From Didymodactylos carnosus (lineage: Eukaryota > Rotifera > Eurotatoria > Philodinida > Philodinidae): a stretch of 21,072 nucleotides of DNA. Where the stretch lies: contig CAJNOQ010003192.1 of assembly GCA_905250885.1 (NCBI GenBank), positions 1-21,072 on the forward strand, in the 5' to 3' direction. Positions 1 to 9,640 of the stretch are shown piece after piece; the stretch's first letter is position 1, and each line of letters begins with the position of its first letter. The notes beneath the pieces were generated by a model, which was not told the DNA's origin, searched no databases, and was given only the letters and a program-made list of their open reading frames with translations. The translations under genes and the position numbers were made by a program.

Positions 1-70
1 CCCCGAAATTTGGCGCGGGGGGGCCCCTCTATGGCCCCCCGCCGGCGCCCCCCCCCCCCCCCCCCCCCTT
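1..70. other. G/C homopolymer edge, probable assembly artefact
   Basis: The first 70 bases are runs of G and C, including 21 consecutive C at 48-68. The composition changes abruptly to AT-rich sequence after base 70. Nothing coding is visible. This looks like a low-quality contig end or sequencing error, not biology. Confidence 0.7.
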
Positions 71-489
71 CGATCGCGACACTATATTTGCGTATTCTCG
101 TGTATTGTCAATGAGAATATACCAAGCCCACCAAATCCACTTAGTTAAAAAAAATAGTCGTTTTTTGAGAATATACTGCGTACTGATATTCTGACATCTC
201 AGAAGAATAGCGTGGTATCCTGCAACTAGAACTTTAGAGAATGAATTTATGAAACATTTATAGATGACAGATAGCTAAAGCCTTACCTCTGTGCGGACGC
301 ACTCCACGCGCGTTACAGATTTAGTTCACTGTTACCCTTCTATGAACTCTGGCTGAAAATGGAGTCAGAATAAAACAGAACTTTGTACGACAAAATTCTT
401 CATTTTCTTTCAAAACTTAATTGTCCTACTTTATTTATTATTAGTGCTTTATTAGTTCTGCTGATGTTTATAAACAATGGAAGCCAATA

Positions 490-1335
490 ACAATACAACT
501 CTGTTTCACGCCGACCTCCGCAACATCAATAACCAGTTGTGCCTTAGGGAGAACATCCTTAGAACTTCAATGCGAAGAAATTCATAAAGCGTATCGGAAC
601 TTACACTCATAAATTAAAATATGATGACTCCTTTTGACACCCTCAGAGAGTGGCAATAGCCATTCCGATAAATTTTATGGTCATGTATGATTGAGTCATT
701 TGTTAAAAGAAAATGTTAAATTGACCTTCAATATACTACCATAGTCCATCTTAGGTAACACGCGGATTTTGTAAAGTAGGTGACGGACAAATGATTGTGC
801 GTCTTGGAAGACCCTGTTAGTGGCACCTAGCATTCGCCTACAAGAAAGAGCGGTTTCGCTGATATGAGTTGACTACTTCATATCGCTCGAAAAGATTAAG
901 CGTAATAGTTTAGAGTGGAAGTCAACGGAGAGAGCCTTAGCTGCTACTTGCGACAGTAGAAGTTGTGTTCAAGAAGTAGTAAAAAAGAAATACGTATGTG
1001 AACATTTATCGGCGTTTAATTCCATATTATTGTCGCAGCACCATCTACAAATTTTGTCTATTTCGTTTTGAGCTTGACTCAATAAACTGCTTACTATCCG
1101 AATGTAGAAGTGGATTAACAACGAAGATATCATCCGCAAAAAGACCGTACAAACACGCGGAAGTACAAATGGAATATCGATGAAAATAATAAATAGTAGG
1201 GGTCCCAGGATTGACCGTTTGGGCACGCGCAGAAGAGACGCTGACTACTTTGAAAAAAATATTATCGATGTTAACGCGCTGAGTTCGGTTGCTCAAATAC
1301 GATGAAAACCAATGGAAATATTCATCCCTATTAAA
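490..1335 (-). pseudogene. Non-LTR retrotransposon reverse transcriptase remnant (minus strand)
   Basis: This is a decayed reverse transcriptase of the jockey/CR1/L2-like type, read on the minus strand through at least two frames. From its 5' side one sees a YLSNRTQRVNI segment (about 1260-1300), a KRSILGPLLFIIFI block equivalent to the PQGSxLGPLLF motif (about 1170-1220), the catalytic FADD box (about 1129-1143, in another frame), and the NNMELNADKC block (about 985-1015). Further on are an RRMLGATNRVF thumb segment (about 815-850) and an FSLRHNWLL-type segment near 520-560. Frame changes and stops show it is dead. The catalytic motif and its order are seen directly; the clade is inferred from general resemblance. 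The limits are approximate and no 3' end or target-site duplication was found. The 70-490 stretch holds no recognisable coding sequence and may be its trailing part. Confidence 0.8.
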
Positions 1336-1389
1336 ACAGTACCTATATCAAATTAGCCGGTACCACGTTTACCCGGAGCAACTAACTTC

Positions 1390-3297
1390 TTGATGAGGAA
1401 AAAAACGTTAGTCTTTAAGAACTTTAAACAGATGGTTGCTCATAGTTCAGATTCTCTCAAGACGTTTTCGTTGTACAAGAAACTTCGTAATAAAGTTATT
1501 CAGTGTGTACGAAAAGAGAAATTCAAGCTGTTTACATCAATTATGAAAAATTTCAAGGACAGTAAGTAAACGTTTTTGGACAGACATTAAGAAATTTCGT
1601 TCTGATCATAATGGTCTACCAGCAACATTACATCTGAACGGTAACCCCGCTACTAACGATGTATCAAAAGCTGAGCTTTTATCAGAACATTTTGGAAGTT
1701 GTTACTCTACTGCACAAGGATCTATGCCTAATCTACACACTAACGCTTCTAATTTTCTCTCCACAATAAATTTCAATGTAGCAGAGGTGTTTGAATATAT
1801 TAAATCATTACAAAATAAAAAAAGCGTTGGCATTGATAATATTCCAGTTAAATGCTTGAAACTAAGTGCAGATAGTATATCGCCACAATTATATCACATC
1901 TTTAGCATCTCGATTGAAAAAGGAGTTTTCCCTGATATATGGAAACTTTCGATAATAAAAGCCATTCACAAAAAAGATGATAAAAATAATGGCTAAAACT
2001 ATCATCCAATCTCTTTAATATCGAATGTAAGTAGAGTTTTTGAAAAGTTAATTCATAAGCACTTGATGCAGTTTCTAACAAAGATACTCTAGTTTATTTA
2101 ACTAACTTTATAAATAATTGTCTCAACGATAAAAGAAATCAACAGGAGCGTCATTTGATTTTGAAAAGGCATTTGATAAAATTCCGGATCAACTTCTTTT
2201 AGGAAAATTATCACATGGTGGAATTCATGGAGATCTGTACAACTGGTTTGCATCTTATTTGTCCAATCGATTACAAGTGGTTCCATAGGATCTGTTCTCT
2301 CCAAAAGATTAACCGTTACTTCATGAGTGCCGCAGGGTAGTATTTTAGATCCAATTCTCTTTTTGATCTTCATTAATGATCTTCCGACTTCTCTGGAAGC
2401 CTCAAAACTGACTTCTCTTTTCGCCGACGATGCCTTCTGTGTTGTGGATCGTGAAAATGCAAATTTAAGTGCAGTTCAAGAATGTGTGAACGAAATGTCG
2501 GAGTGGTGTGAGAGGATGCTAGTGAAACTTAATGCTAATAAATGAAAATGGATTGTTCTCTACTGTTCTTTCCAGTACAAATAAGTTAGGTGAACTGAAA
2601 CTAAATGGCATTTCGCTTGAGAACGTTGCTTCTGTAAAACTGCTTGGAGCGCATCTTGTTCACAATCTAACTTGGAAAGAACATACAAATCAAACGGCTG
2701 CTAAATGCAGAAGGCTATCAGGTTCTATTTCTAGAGTGTTCGGCACCACATCATATATCTCCGTCTTCATCTTTACGAAGTATGTGTCAGGCCGGTTCTT
2801 GAATATGCTTGTATTCTTTACGGTAGTTCATTTAAATCACATCTGTCTATTTTGAATGACGCGCTTGGCTGCCAGAGTTATAGTGAAAGACCACTCGATC
2901 GATCCGATCGCACTTCATTTCGAATTAAACTTTGTTGTCTCGAAAATCGAAGACTCTATTTCAGACTCGTTCATTTCCATAAAATTTTCTATGACATAAG
3001 CCCTCTTTCACATCTTAATCTCATTACACCTTCTCATAATCGGAAATCTACGCATTTTGGACGTGACAGATAGGTTATTACTACACATTTTTCCACAAAA
3101 GCTTCATCTTCTTCTTTCTTACCCCTCTCACCTCCAGGCAGTGGAATGATCTTCCTCCCTCAATAGCACATACGACCAATTTAAATGTATTTCAAATGCT
3201 TCTCGAAAATCATGTAAATTGTGTTTATGTTCTTGCTCTTCCTATGGAATGTCGTAAGACATGTGCCTTTTTATCTAAATTACATACTGTACTTTGA
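1390..3297 (+). pseudogene. Non-LTR retrotransposon ORF2 remnant (plus strand), 5' truncated
   Basis: A second, better preserved reverse transcriptase fossil runs on the plus strand with several frameshifts and stops. In order: a basic linker typical of the endonuclease-RT junction (LYKKLRNKVIQCVRKEKF, about 1465-1525); RT fingers with KKSVGIDNIPVKCL (about 1820-1860); motif A as DFEKAFDKIPDQ (about 2155-2190); the PQGSILDPILFLIFINDLP block (from 2330); the FADD catalytic box (2420-2431); a thumb region (2590-2750); and a C-terminal WNDLPPSIAHTTNL segment (about 3141-3180). The frame closes with TGA at 3295-3297. The endonuclease domain is absent, consistent with 5' truncation during target-primed reverse transcription. 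The sequence differs from the minus-strand fossil beside it, so the two are separate insertions. Confidence 0.85.
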
Positions 3298-4110
3298 AAT
3301 GACTTTGTGGTTTTCAGCGAAAAGCGCATCACAAGATGTTTGCTTACGTTAGATAAAAGTGCATTGTCTTCTGTCAGCGAAAAACTCAAGGGCATCAGCA
3401 ATACATCTCAACAAAAAAAGGAATTTGTTGCACAACATGCCTTATCAGCAACATAAACGTCAAACACTAAGCAATGAAAAGACAAATAGTGCAGCTTTCT
3501 CGTTCTCTTTCTTCCAAGACTTTTGACTCTCGCGCGTGCTCAGTAGTATTGTGTCGCTTAAAACAGATAAGATAAAAAAATATTACAATGTAATGCGATT
3601 GATTCATCATGAGAAGAATAGCGTGAGCTCTGCCTAAGTAACAGATAGATCGATTATTAAACAGCTTTTGGCACGTACCTACGTTCATCATATTCTTTTA
3701 CATAAAGGAGAATGTTTGTCGCACCATTGATTGTATTTGAGTCGGGTCAAGTTGTACATATATTATAAACACTGTTTGTCTAACGCTCGAATATCAGCGG
3801 CGAAATGTGCGGTAAATACAGAACAGATCACCGACTGAAGCAGTCAGAGAAAATTTTAGAGCTTTTAAAGCTAATATTTTGGATTTAGCAGCGTGTTCTG
3901 CCGATCGAACACTAAACTAAAGTTCGTCTTTTAACTTCAAGCAGTTCTTGTTTATTCGAAATGTTGAAATGGGTAGACAAACATTCACGTGTCAAACAAA
4001 AGAGCTGAATGTAGGCAAAAACTTTAAAAATCAGTGTCTGTAGACTTCTGTTTCATCCGAGAGTTTCCGAACTTGAGCTTGAACTTGATTTTATGTTACA
4101 AACAAAGCTG
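3298..4110. other. Intergenic, no convincing gene
   Basis: The stretch is AT-rich. Directly after the retroelement stop an open segment of about 51 codons (3298-3450) continues in the same frame, preceded at 3312-3318 by a TTTTCAG-like acceptor. It could be a relic 3' exon or read-through of the element tail, but it has no recognisable domain. A 74-codon minus-strand frame at 3467-3691 has no domain and biased composition, and is probably chance. No RNA gene was recognised. Confidence 0.4.
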
Positions 4111-4113
4111 ACT

Positions 4114-4905
4114 TTACGAAAAAGAGCTGCTGTAGGAAAGCAGAAAAAGTAAAAAATACTTATACACACTGCCACCTGGAGTAGCAACACTACAAGAGAG
4201 AGAATACACGCTTATACCTATAGATCGGTCCGACCCAGCATAGATAATATAGTCGATAGTTTGATATGGATTTAGGATGCTAATCTTTTGACCAAGTCCT
4301 TGTGCATCCGTTTGACCATCTACGGGGTGGTCATGAGCGCCAGCTGGTCGCACATCGATTTGTGTAACGTCTCGACTGATTTGGTGAGAGTGCGTGTTGT
4401 ATTCGTTACCCCCACCATCACCTCTCATGCCCATTCCTCCTGATCCAAAGATACCCCCACCCGTCTGTCCTCCATGATTGTGTCCCGGATCGTTAATAAG
4501 ATGCATGTGATCCCCGACACTTCGAGCAATGAGGCTGCCAGATGCATGTGCGTGAGATGGAAGTTCTGCCGTGGTGAGCATTACATGTGTCTCTCCACCT
4601 GTGTGGCGCTGACCTTGTTGCGGATCAAGACCCAAGGGAAAGCGGCCTCGAAAATCCGGCAAGTTAAACGTTTGAACATGATCGCTCGTCCCGTACAAAG
4701 TGCCAATAACGGAGAAGAGGCGCAAATATGTCATACGTGACACGACCTGTCCATGGCAGAGAAGCCAGCCTTGAGGCACAACGTCACCAGCGAATAAAGT
4801 AATCATGCCAAGAGGCAGGCTTCTGACAGAAGGAGCAGCTTGCAGTGGGTTAGCGTGGGAGCATGAGAGAAGAGTAGTAACGGAGATCAGAAGTGGCAAA
4901 AACAT
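4114..4905 (-). CDS. Secreted phage tail collar-domain protein
   Basis: The protein has 263 residues from the ATG at 4905-4903, which has A at -3. The frame is open upstream to a TTG at 5004, but the ATG start puts a hydrophobic signal peptide at residues 1-18 (MFLPLLISVTTLLSCSHA). Residues about 32-92 form a phage tail collar domain: GMITLFAGDVVPQGWLLCHG, then an LFSVIGTLYG turn and the FNLPDFRGRFPLG signature. A glycine/histidine-rich section follows with HxH pairs (HAH 118-120, HMH 133-135, HNH 142-144, HSH 172-174, HDH 191-193), like metal-binding tail-fibre tips. An LNPYQTIDYIIYAG ending (211-224) then resembles microcystin-dependent (Mdp-type) proteins. About 39 extra residues follow; a 36-nt GT-AG stretch (4165-4130) in the tail might be an intron. 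The gene is less AT-rich than its surroundings. Acquisition from bacteria or phage followed by secretion is inferred; substrate and role are unknown. Confidence 0.85.
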   Translation of the reverse strand: MFLPLLISVTTLLSCSHANPLQAAPSVRSLPLGMITLFAGDVVPQGWLLCHGQVVSRMTYLRLFSVIGTLYGTSDHVQTFNLPDFRGRFPLGLDPQQGQRHTGGETHVMLTTAELPSHAHASGSLIARSVGDHMHLINDPGHNHGGQTGGGIFGSGGMGMRGDGGGNEYNTHSHQISRDVTQIDVRPAGAHDHPVDGQTDAQGLGQKISILNPYQTIDYIIYAGSDRSIGISVYSLSCSVATPGGSVYKYFLLFLLSYSSSFS

Positions 4906-5004
4906 TGTCGAATAAAAAGAAATGACAAAGTGGAGGATAACAATTCTTTTATTCTCCAAAAGAAAGAAAAGATTTTGATAAGAATTGTGAGGTTGAAAGG
5001 ACAA

Positions 5005-6170
5005 GAGTGACGATGCGAATAATAAGACTTTTCTTCTAAAGAAGCAAGTATTACCACATCAAGAAATCCAGGTGAGAAGAAGAAAATTTTGGCATCTTCC
5101 TTAAGGGTCCCCCCTCAGACATGATGATTCTCGGATTTTGAAATAAGCACATACAAAGATAGCCTGAAGTGTTTACTTTCAGAGTATATATGATTTGCCA
5201 CTATATTAATGGCTTTTGAGGGGATTTTCAGAGGTTGTCTGGAGACCCTCTGTCGGCTGATAAGTTCCTGCTGGGAAAACCAAATATCCCTTTGCTCCAA
5301 CCGACGGAGCCGATGAAGCTTCCGCAATTCTTTGTGAAAATTAAATGAATCACTGCGAACTCTAAAGTATTTCAAAACCTATCGAGTTGCCGCCACAAAT
5401 GGTGAAATGTTGATCAGTTCAATGGTCATTCTATAGTTGAAACGGTTTCATAGCGCGTCATTTGAGAACACTTCGCGTTTTATGATAAAAAGTTGTCTTG
5501 CATTCGATCTGGGATAATGACCCTATTGAGCATGATCTGTTGTTTAATGGAAGACACTTTGAGATTCTGTTTTGATCTTCTAGCTGATTTGGAATACTCC
5601 AGTCAGAATCCGTCAAGCACCATGTGATTTCCTTGAAATGAGGATTCTAGTATCTGTCCAATGCTCTACCAGTTTGTCTCCCATAAGCGGATTTGATCTC
5701 TCAGATTTATTCAAAATTCGTATCTGCTTTAACTGAAGAACCTCCTATTTGAAAGTGAATTAGGAGCAACGGTTACTGCTTGGTTGGGAAAAATGAAATC
5801 TTTTTAGAACGTGAAATCTGCCTTCAAATATGATTCAGTAGCAACGTTGGACATTCAATTTCAGTGCTAGATAATAGGTTAATAAATATTTTCGTCCACC
5901 TCTAATTTTACTGATGGTTGTTTGATCGAAGCAACTATCCTCTCTGTATTGCCACAACAATCCTTCTTTCAGCGACGCACAAATCGAAATGTTTGACTGT
6001 TGGAAGGAGGGAAATGCCCCCTTGTGATAACTCTGTCAAAAACAATTTCGAGAGTAGTTTCATTTGATGTTCAGCATCAGCAGTTTGTAAGCTCCTTAAT
6101 GCACGACGTCTCCGAGTGTTTTCGTCAAAAAAAAAATGTATGCAAAAACCATATTTCTTTCTATCGTTTA
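5005..6170. other. No clear gene; possible decayed minus-strand coding sequence
   Basis: Two minus-strand frames, 5115-5375 (starts TTG, rich in Arg/Leu/Gln) and 5935-6174 (starts GTG), have no ATG start and no domain I recognise. Between about 5450 and 5740 the minus strand also reads through coding-like patches broken by stops. This could be a worn-down pseudogene or chance. A poly-A run lies at 6126-6135. Confidence 0.3.
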
Positions 6171-6539
6171 TCACAGCAGTGAAACTCTGTTCTCTAAAAG
6201 CAGGGGAGCCGCGCGAGCTATGATTTTTGATAAATATCGATTTATGTCAGCTTGGATGCCATCAGTCCTATTCTGAAATGTAATAGTGTTCAAGTATACA
6301 AGTTTGAGTTTCGGATCATTTAACTCGAATGGCATTGCGGGTGCTCGACAATTTGTGCTCACGTTAACAGGCAGACTTCGAGAATTTATTAATTGTTGGG
6401 GAACAAGATAATAGTCAATGCAATGTTCGATTGCTTGTAGCCGCTCAGAGGAAGTGTTAAATAGTTGTGCTCGCGGTAAAGTGTAGGTAGAGTAAGTGTT
6501 GCCTGGCTGTTGTACAACATTTGCAAAGTGGGAGAACAT
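6171..6539 (-). CDS. Hypothetical 122-residue ORF beside LRR-family relic
   Basis: A complete ATG-to-TGA frame (ATG at 6539-6537) encodes 122 residues without low-complexity bias. No domain, signal peptide or membrane segment is obvious. It starts 29 bases downstream of the stop of the leucine-rich-repeat relic on the same strand (6569-6965) but in a different frame, so it may be the frameshifted 3' part of that gene, or a separate exon. I do not recognise the protein. The plus-strand paralogue at 8028-8702 has no matching continuation. Treat it as a possible coding fragment only. Confidence 0.3.
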   Translation of the reverse strand: MFSHFANVVQQPGNTYSTYTLPRAQLFNTSSERLQAIEHCIDYYLVPQQLINSRSLPVNVSTNCRAPAMPFELNDPKLKLVYLNTITFQNRTDGIQADINRYLSKIIARAAPLLLENRVSLL

Positions 6540-6568
6540 GGATCGGTTGGAGAGACAGTTGTGTTAAT

Positions 6569-6965
6569 CTAATATTCATAACTCTGCAGCCGAGTGAAGT
6601 CGCATGTTAATGTGAAAGTTGTCAAAAAAGAGTCAAAAAATTCTTTTTCTGCATTCAAGACAATTGAAGTTAATGACTGAAGTTGACTTTTAAATACATT
6701 TAAAAACATTTTTGTTATTTCAAAGCTCAGCAGATGGTTATATGTACCATAGCCACCAGTTTCACAATGCATTTTTTCTAGTCTTCGCGGTAGCGGCACA
6801 CCCAGAAATCAAAAACGTTTTTCGATGTGCTAACTGCTACGGATAGAGGTATGGGGTCATACGACGTGTACAATAACTTCATCATATAAATCTTTAACAT
6901 TGACAATTCAGTTCTTGCATATTTGATGTTACGTTGAATAATTGTGCTAAGATTTCAACATATAA
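6569..6965 (-). pseudogene. Leucine-rich-repeat/F-box-like family relic (minus strand copy)
   Basis: This is a broken copy of the family encoded at 8028-8702. Reading the minus strand from about 6950, EILAQLFNVTSNMQELN matches VTRLFTTMPNIEELN of the other copy. A later frame (6799-6569) gives RLEKMHCETGGYGTYN, then FEITKMFLNVFKSQLQSLT and AEKEFFDSF, matching RMEKLHLEIGSYDTVN, FEKLQNFLVLYKNYLKSLT and AKEFSNF of the other copy in the same order. At least two frame changes are needed to join the parts, and the long frame has no ATG start. The spaced leucines suggest leucine-rich repeats. An F-box relationship is only a guess from common rotifer gene families. Confidence 0.6.
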
Positions 6966-6969
6966 TCTT

Positions 6970-7520
6970 TTTCTTTTTTTCAAAAGAATCTATTAAATCA
7001 AACAATCAAGTTGATTGTTACAGAATGAAAGAATCAAAGAATGACTTATATCAATAAGTTTGAGCATTTTTCGATTTGTTATATGTGCGAAACAGTCATT
7101 TTTCTTAGAGAGTCCAATATTTATGAATCATCCTCTAGGTTTAGAAGAGAAGAACACAATCATTGTTTGTCTATATACTGTCGCTTATGGTTGTATGAAA
7201 TCTTTATAGAATTAATTATTGAAACAAATTTTATTGTGTTCTTATTATATAAGTTACTTTCTTCATTCGAAATATTTTTAAAATTATCTCTACAATTAAT
7301 TATATCCTATGAATCATCTAAAGAACAATTCATGTGAATACTGAATTTTGCCTATCTGTAAGAATAGATGGACGATCTTGATTGAGTCTTTTTCGCATAC
7401 CAAATCAACATGAACAAATATATATGATCAGTAATATCTATCTATCTGTTCAAATTATGCCTGGCAAAAATAGTTAGACACGGTATTTTGGGAATATTTT
7501 TCTTATTAATATATACTTTT
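6970..7520. other. AT-rich spacer
   Basis: This lies between the two divergent LRR-family copies. A 98-codon ATG frame at 7041-7337 is AT-driven, rich in Ile/Leu/Phe/Tyr, and has no domain; it is probably chance. Nothing else was identified. Confidence 0.4.
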
Positions 7521-7522
7521 GC

Positions 7523-7810
7523 AAAAGTAATCTCATATTCTGATAGGCTTCGGAGTTCTCTAACACCCTGTATATTTGTGTTTTTAATTGCACTTATTCA
7601 CTGAGAAATATTTTGAGTATAGTGAAGACAACCTCACCCTCAGATTCTCACGAACTGCACTTTTTCTTTTTTTTTCATAGGTTTTTTAATTTACTATAAA
7701 TACGGTAATACATTTTTAGAAAAGTAATTATACATTCTGATAGCCCTTGAAATGCTCTATCACCCTGTATATTTAGGTCTTGACTTGCACTTATTTGCTG
7801 AGAAATATTT
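7523..7810. repeat. Pair of direct ~90-bp repeats (transposon-end-like)
   Basis: Positions 7523-7613 and 7721-7810 are two diverged copies of one unit. Each begins AAAAGTAA, passes through TTCTGATAG, then a CACCCTGTATATTT core, and ends with CTGAGAAATATTT. The spacing is 198 bp. Read on the minus strand, the core gives ATATACAGGGTG, a sequence typical of mariner/Tc1-like terminal repeats. No transposase is present, so these are probably non-autonomous (MITE-type) ends. Confidence 0.65.
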
Positions 7811-7935
7811 CAAACATTGTCAATGCGTCCTTACCCTTACTCTAATTAGAGTTGTAACCTTCAAAAGATCGTTCGTGGTCCGTTTGAGTGTCATTTCGCC
7901 TCCTTCTAGTGCAAGTCAAGACCTAAATATACAGG
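7764..7935. repeat. Perfect 27-bp inverted repeat (foldback/MITE)
   Basis: Bases 7764-7790 are the exact reverse complement of 7909-7935, with 118 bases between. The match continues imperfectly outward for about 12 bp on each side (7752-7763 with 7936-7947, about 9 of 12 pairing). The left arm is part of the second direct repeat, so one repeat family is present in both orientations. A perfect arm suggests a fairly recent event. Confidence 0.75.
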
Positions 7936-8027
7936 ATGATAAAGCGTATATTTATTTTGAGCCATCAGTGTGTTATTACACAACGCTTTTTTCTTCATTT
8001 CTTTTCTGTATATAAAAGAAGCACGTT

Positions 8028-8702
8028 TTGTCAGAAGTACAGCTTTATCGATTAGGTCCTCACATTCGTCACTGGCTAACTCGCATCGAATCCCTAAATC
8101 TGACCTTAGAAACTTCGGGTAAATACGATTCTAAAGAACTAGATACATTGATCATCGAAACTCTATTCGTTCAGTCCTTGTATGAAGTTTCGATGACAGG
8201 ACCATTCGATTCTGTGCTTAGAACAAGAGCGGCGGCTTCTGCATCCTCCAATCTAACCACATTAACTTTATTATTTGAATTCGGTTTCTCGAGTTTGGGC
8301 TTTGAGCATATTTCAGAACTTCTTCTATTCTCTGTGAAACGGTTCTCAGTCACTCTATTCTGCGTTGCAAACGTGACTAGACTATTCACGACGATGCCAA
8401 ATATTGAAGAGCTAAATTTAAGTTTAAAGATTTTTGCTGTGCCGATTATGAAAATTTGCATGTCATACAGGTACCGAATGGAGAAACTACATCTGGAAAT
8501 TGGATCGTACGACACCGTCAACGAATATCAGACAAGCTTTGAAAAACTACAGAACTTTTTAGTCCTGTACAAGAATTATCTCAAATCACTGACACTAATA
8601 ATTCTCGGTGTCGCTAAAGAATTTTCAAATTTTGAAAAGTTAGAACACGTCCATATAAATACATCGACTTTTTTAGCAAAGCCGGGAAAAAAGACGATGT
8701 GA
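8028..8702 (+). pseudogene. Leucine-rich-repeat/F-box-like protein fragment (plus strand copy)
   Basis: An open frame of 224 codons starts at a TTG, not an ATG, 15 bases after an in-frame stop. It is either an internal exon (possible acceptor TTTTGTCAG at about 8026-8034) or a 5'-truncated gene. Leucine spacing as in IESLNLTLE, LTTLTLLFEF, IEELNLSLKIF, MEKLHLEIG and LKSLTLIIL suggests leucine-rich repeats. The second half matches the minus-strand relic at 6569-6965 over about 90 residues. The inverted-repeat element cluster ends only about 80 bases upstream, so the missing 5' part may have been displaced by it. The function is unknown; LRR proteins usually bind other proteins. It could still be a live exon. 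Confidence 0.5.
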
Positions 8703-9540
8703 TCCATAACCGAAGTACAAAATCAAGGCACAAACATTTGTAACAAAATATCTTCAGAAAAGTCAGGAATATGGGTAATGACATTTGCCTTAGTTTTTGG
8801 GACCACATCTGTGTATTAAATGTAAAGACTATGTTTAATTATTAATGTTAATGCCTGGACGTGTGTGTCCAAGTCCAGTCATATTACGATAGCGATAACT
8901 CTACGAAAAACTGAAAGAATCTCCAGTTATCATATATCATTCGATTCCCCGTCTTTGGAAGGCTAATTTAACTATGCTCGTGAGAAGCCTTGATAAAAAC
9001 ATTTTTGTATTCATATAGAGAAAAGAGGATAATAATACAGAATGACGGTTTTTACTTCCAAAAATGTCAAAACAGGTATTTTAATGAATTGGCTTGGAAT
9101 TCATCAGACTGGCCTCATCCAGATCTATTGAATGGTGTATAAAAAACAGTATTTTAGATCTTATTCAGATCTTGTATATTTCAATATGCTCGGAGATTTC
9201 ATCGATTTTTCTATCAAAACCGCGTTTTCCTTAAGAAAATGAAAGTGACTGTCTGAAAAATATTTTTTGGGCTATACTAAGGCTACCGAAATTTGTTGAG
9301 ATCATCAGAAAAAGTTCAAATGAAAGCATTATTTTTTAAGACCTTTTACCGGCAAATGGTACAATGGCTATACGTTCCACCCATATCCACAGTGTACGTA
9401 TGGACGGCGGATATTCTGTAGAAGTATCCTGTTTTAAGATTTATCCGTCTAGGAGGCTAGACACTTACCTATACAATACTGTGTAATTAAAATTATAAAT
9501 GAATCGAGTTGTCTCTTTTAGCGTATCTTTATCTTTAGAT
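8703..9540. other. Non-coding, AT-rich
   Basis: No ORF or RNA gene is supportable here. A short stem lies near 8860-8876 (TGGAC...GTCCA). A coding-like patch around 9340-9440 is broken and unrecognised. Confidence 0.4.
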
Positions 9541-9640
9541 GTCGACAGAGGCCTGAGTAGGTGCCGGACATTGAGGGGGTGTAACGAAAGGTCGACAGGG
9601 GCCTGAGTAGGTGCCGGACATTGAGGGGGTGTAACGAAAG
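9541..9640. repeat. GC-rich 50-bp tandem duplication
   Basis: Bases 9541-9590 and 9591-9640 are two adjacent 50-bp copies that differ at one position (A at 9549, G at 9599). Each begins GTCGAC and ends GTAACGAAAG. They are much more GC-rich than the flanks. Both carry GCCTGAGTAGG, which recurs in the hairpin at 18160-18214. Confidence 0.9.

Noticed and set aside
1..70. G/C-rich start as a CpG island or regulatory site
   Set aside because: It is homopolymer-dominated with an abrupt end, more like an assembly artefact.
191..290. Possible repeat between about 190-290 and 3610-3650 (AGAAGAATAGCGTG and ACAGATAG)
   Set aside because: Only one 14-base word and a short second word are shared, with different spacing; too weak without an alignment.
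4474..4740. 88-codon plus-strand frame
   Set aside because: It is the antisense shadow of the collar-domain gene on the minus strand.
4906..5004. N-terminal extension of the collar protein to 296 residues
   Set aside because: The upstream start is TTG; the ATG at 4905 has a good context and places a signal peptide at the N-terminus.
7041..7337. 98-codon ATG frame
   Set aside because: It has AT-driven composition, no domain, and lies in a spacer between element debris.
8171..8521. 116-codon minus-strand frame
   Set aside because: It is antisense to the LRR-family frame, which aligns with a paralogue.
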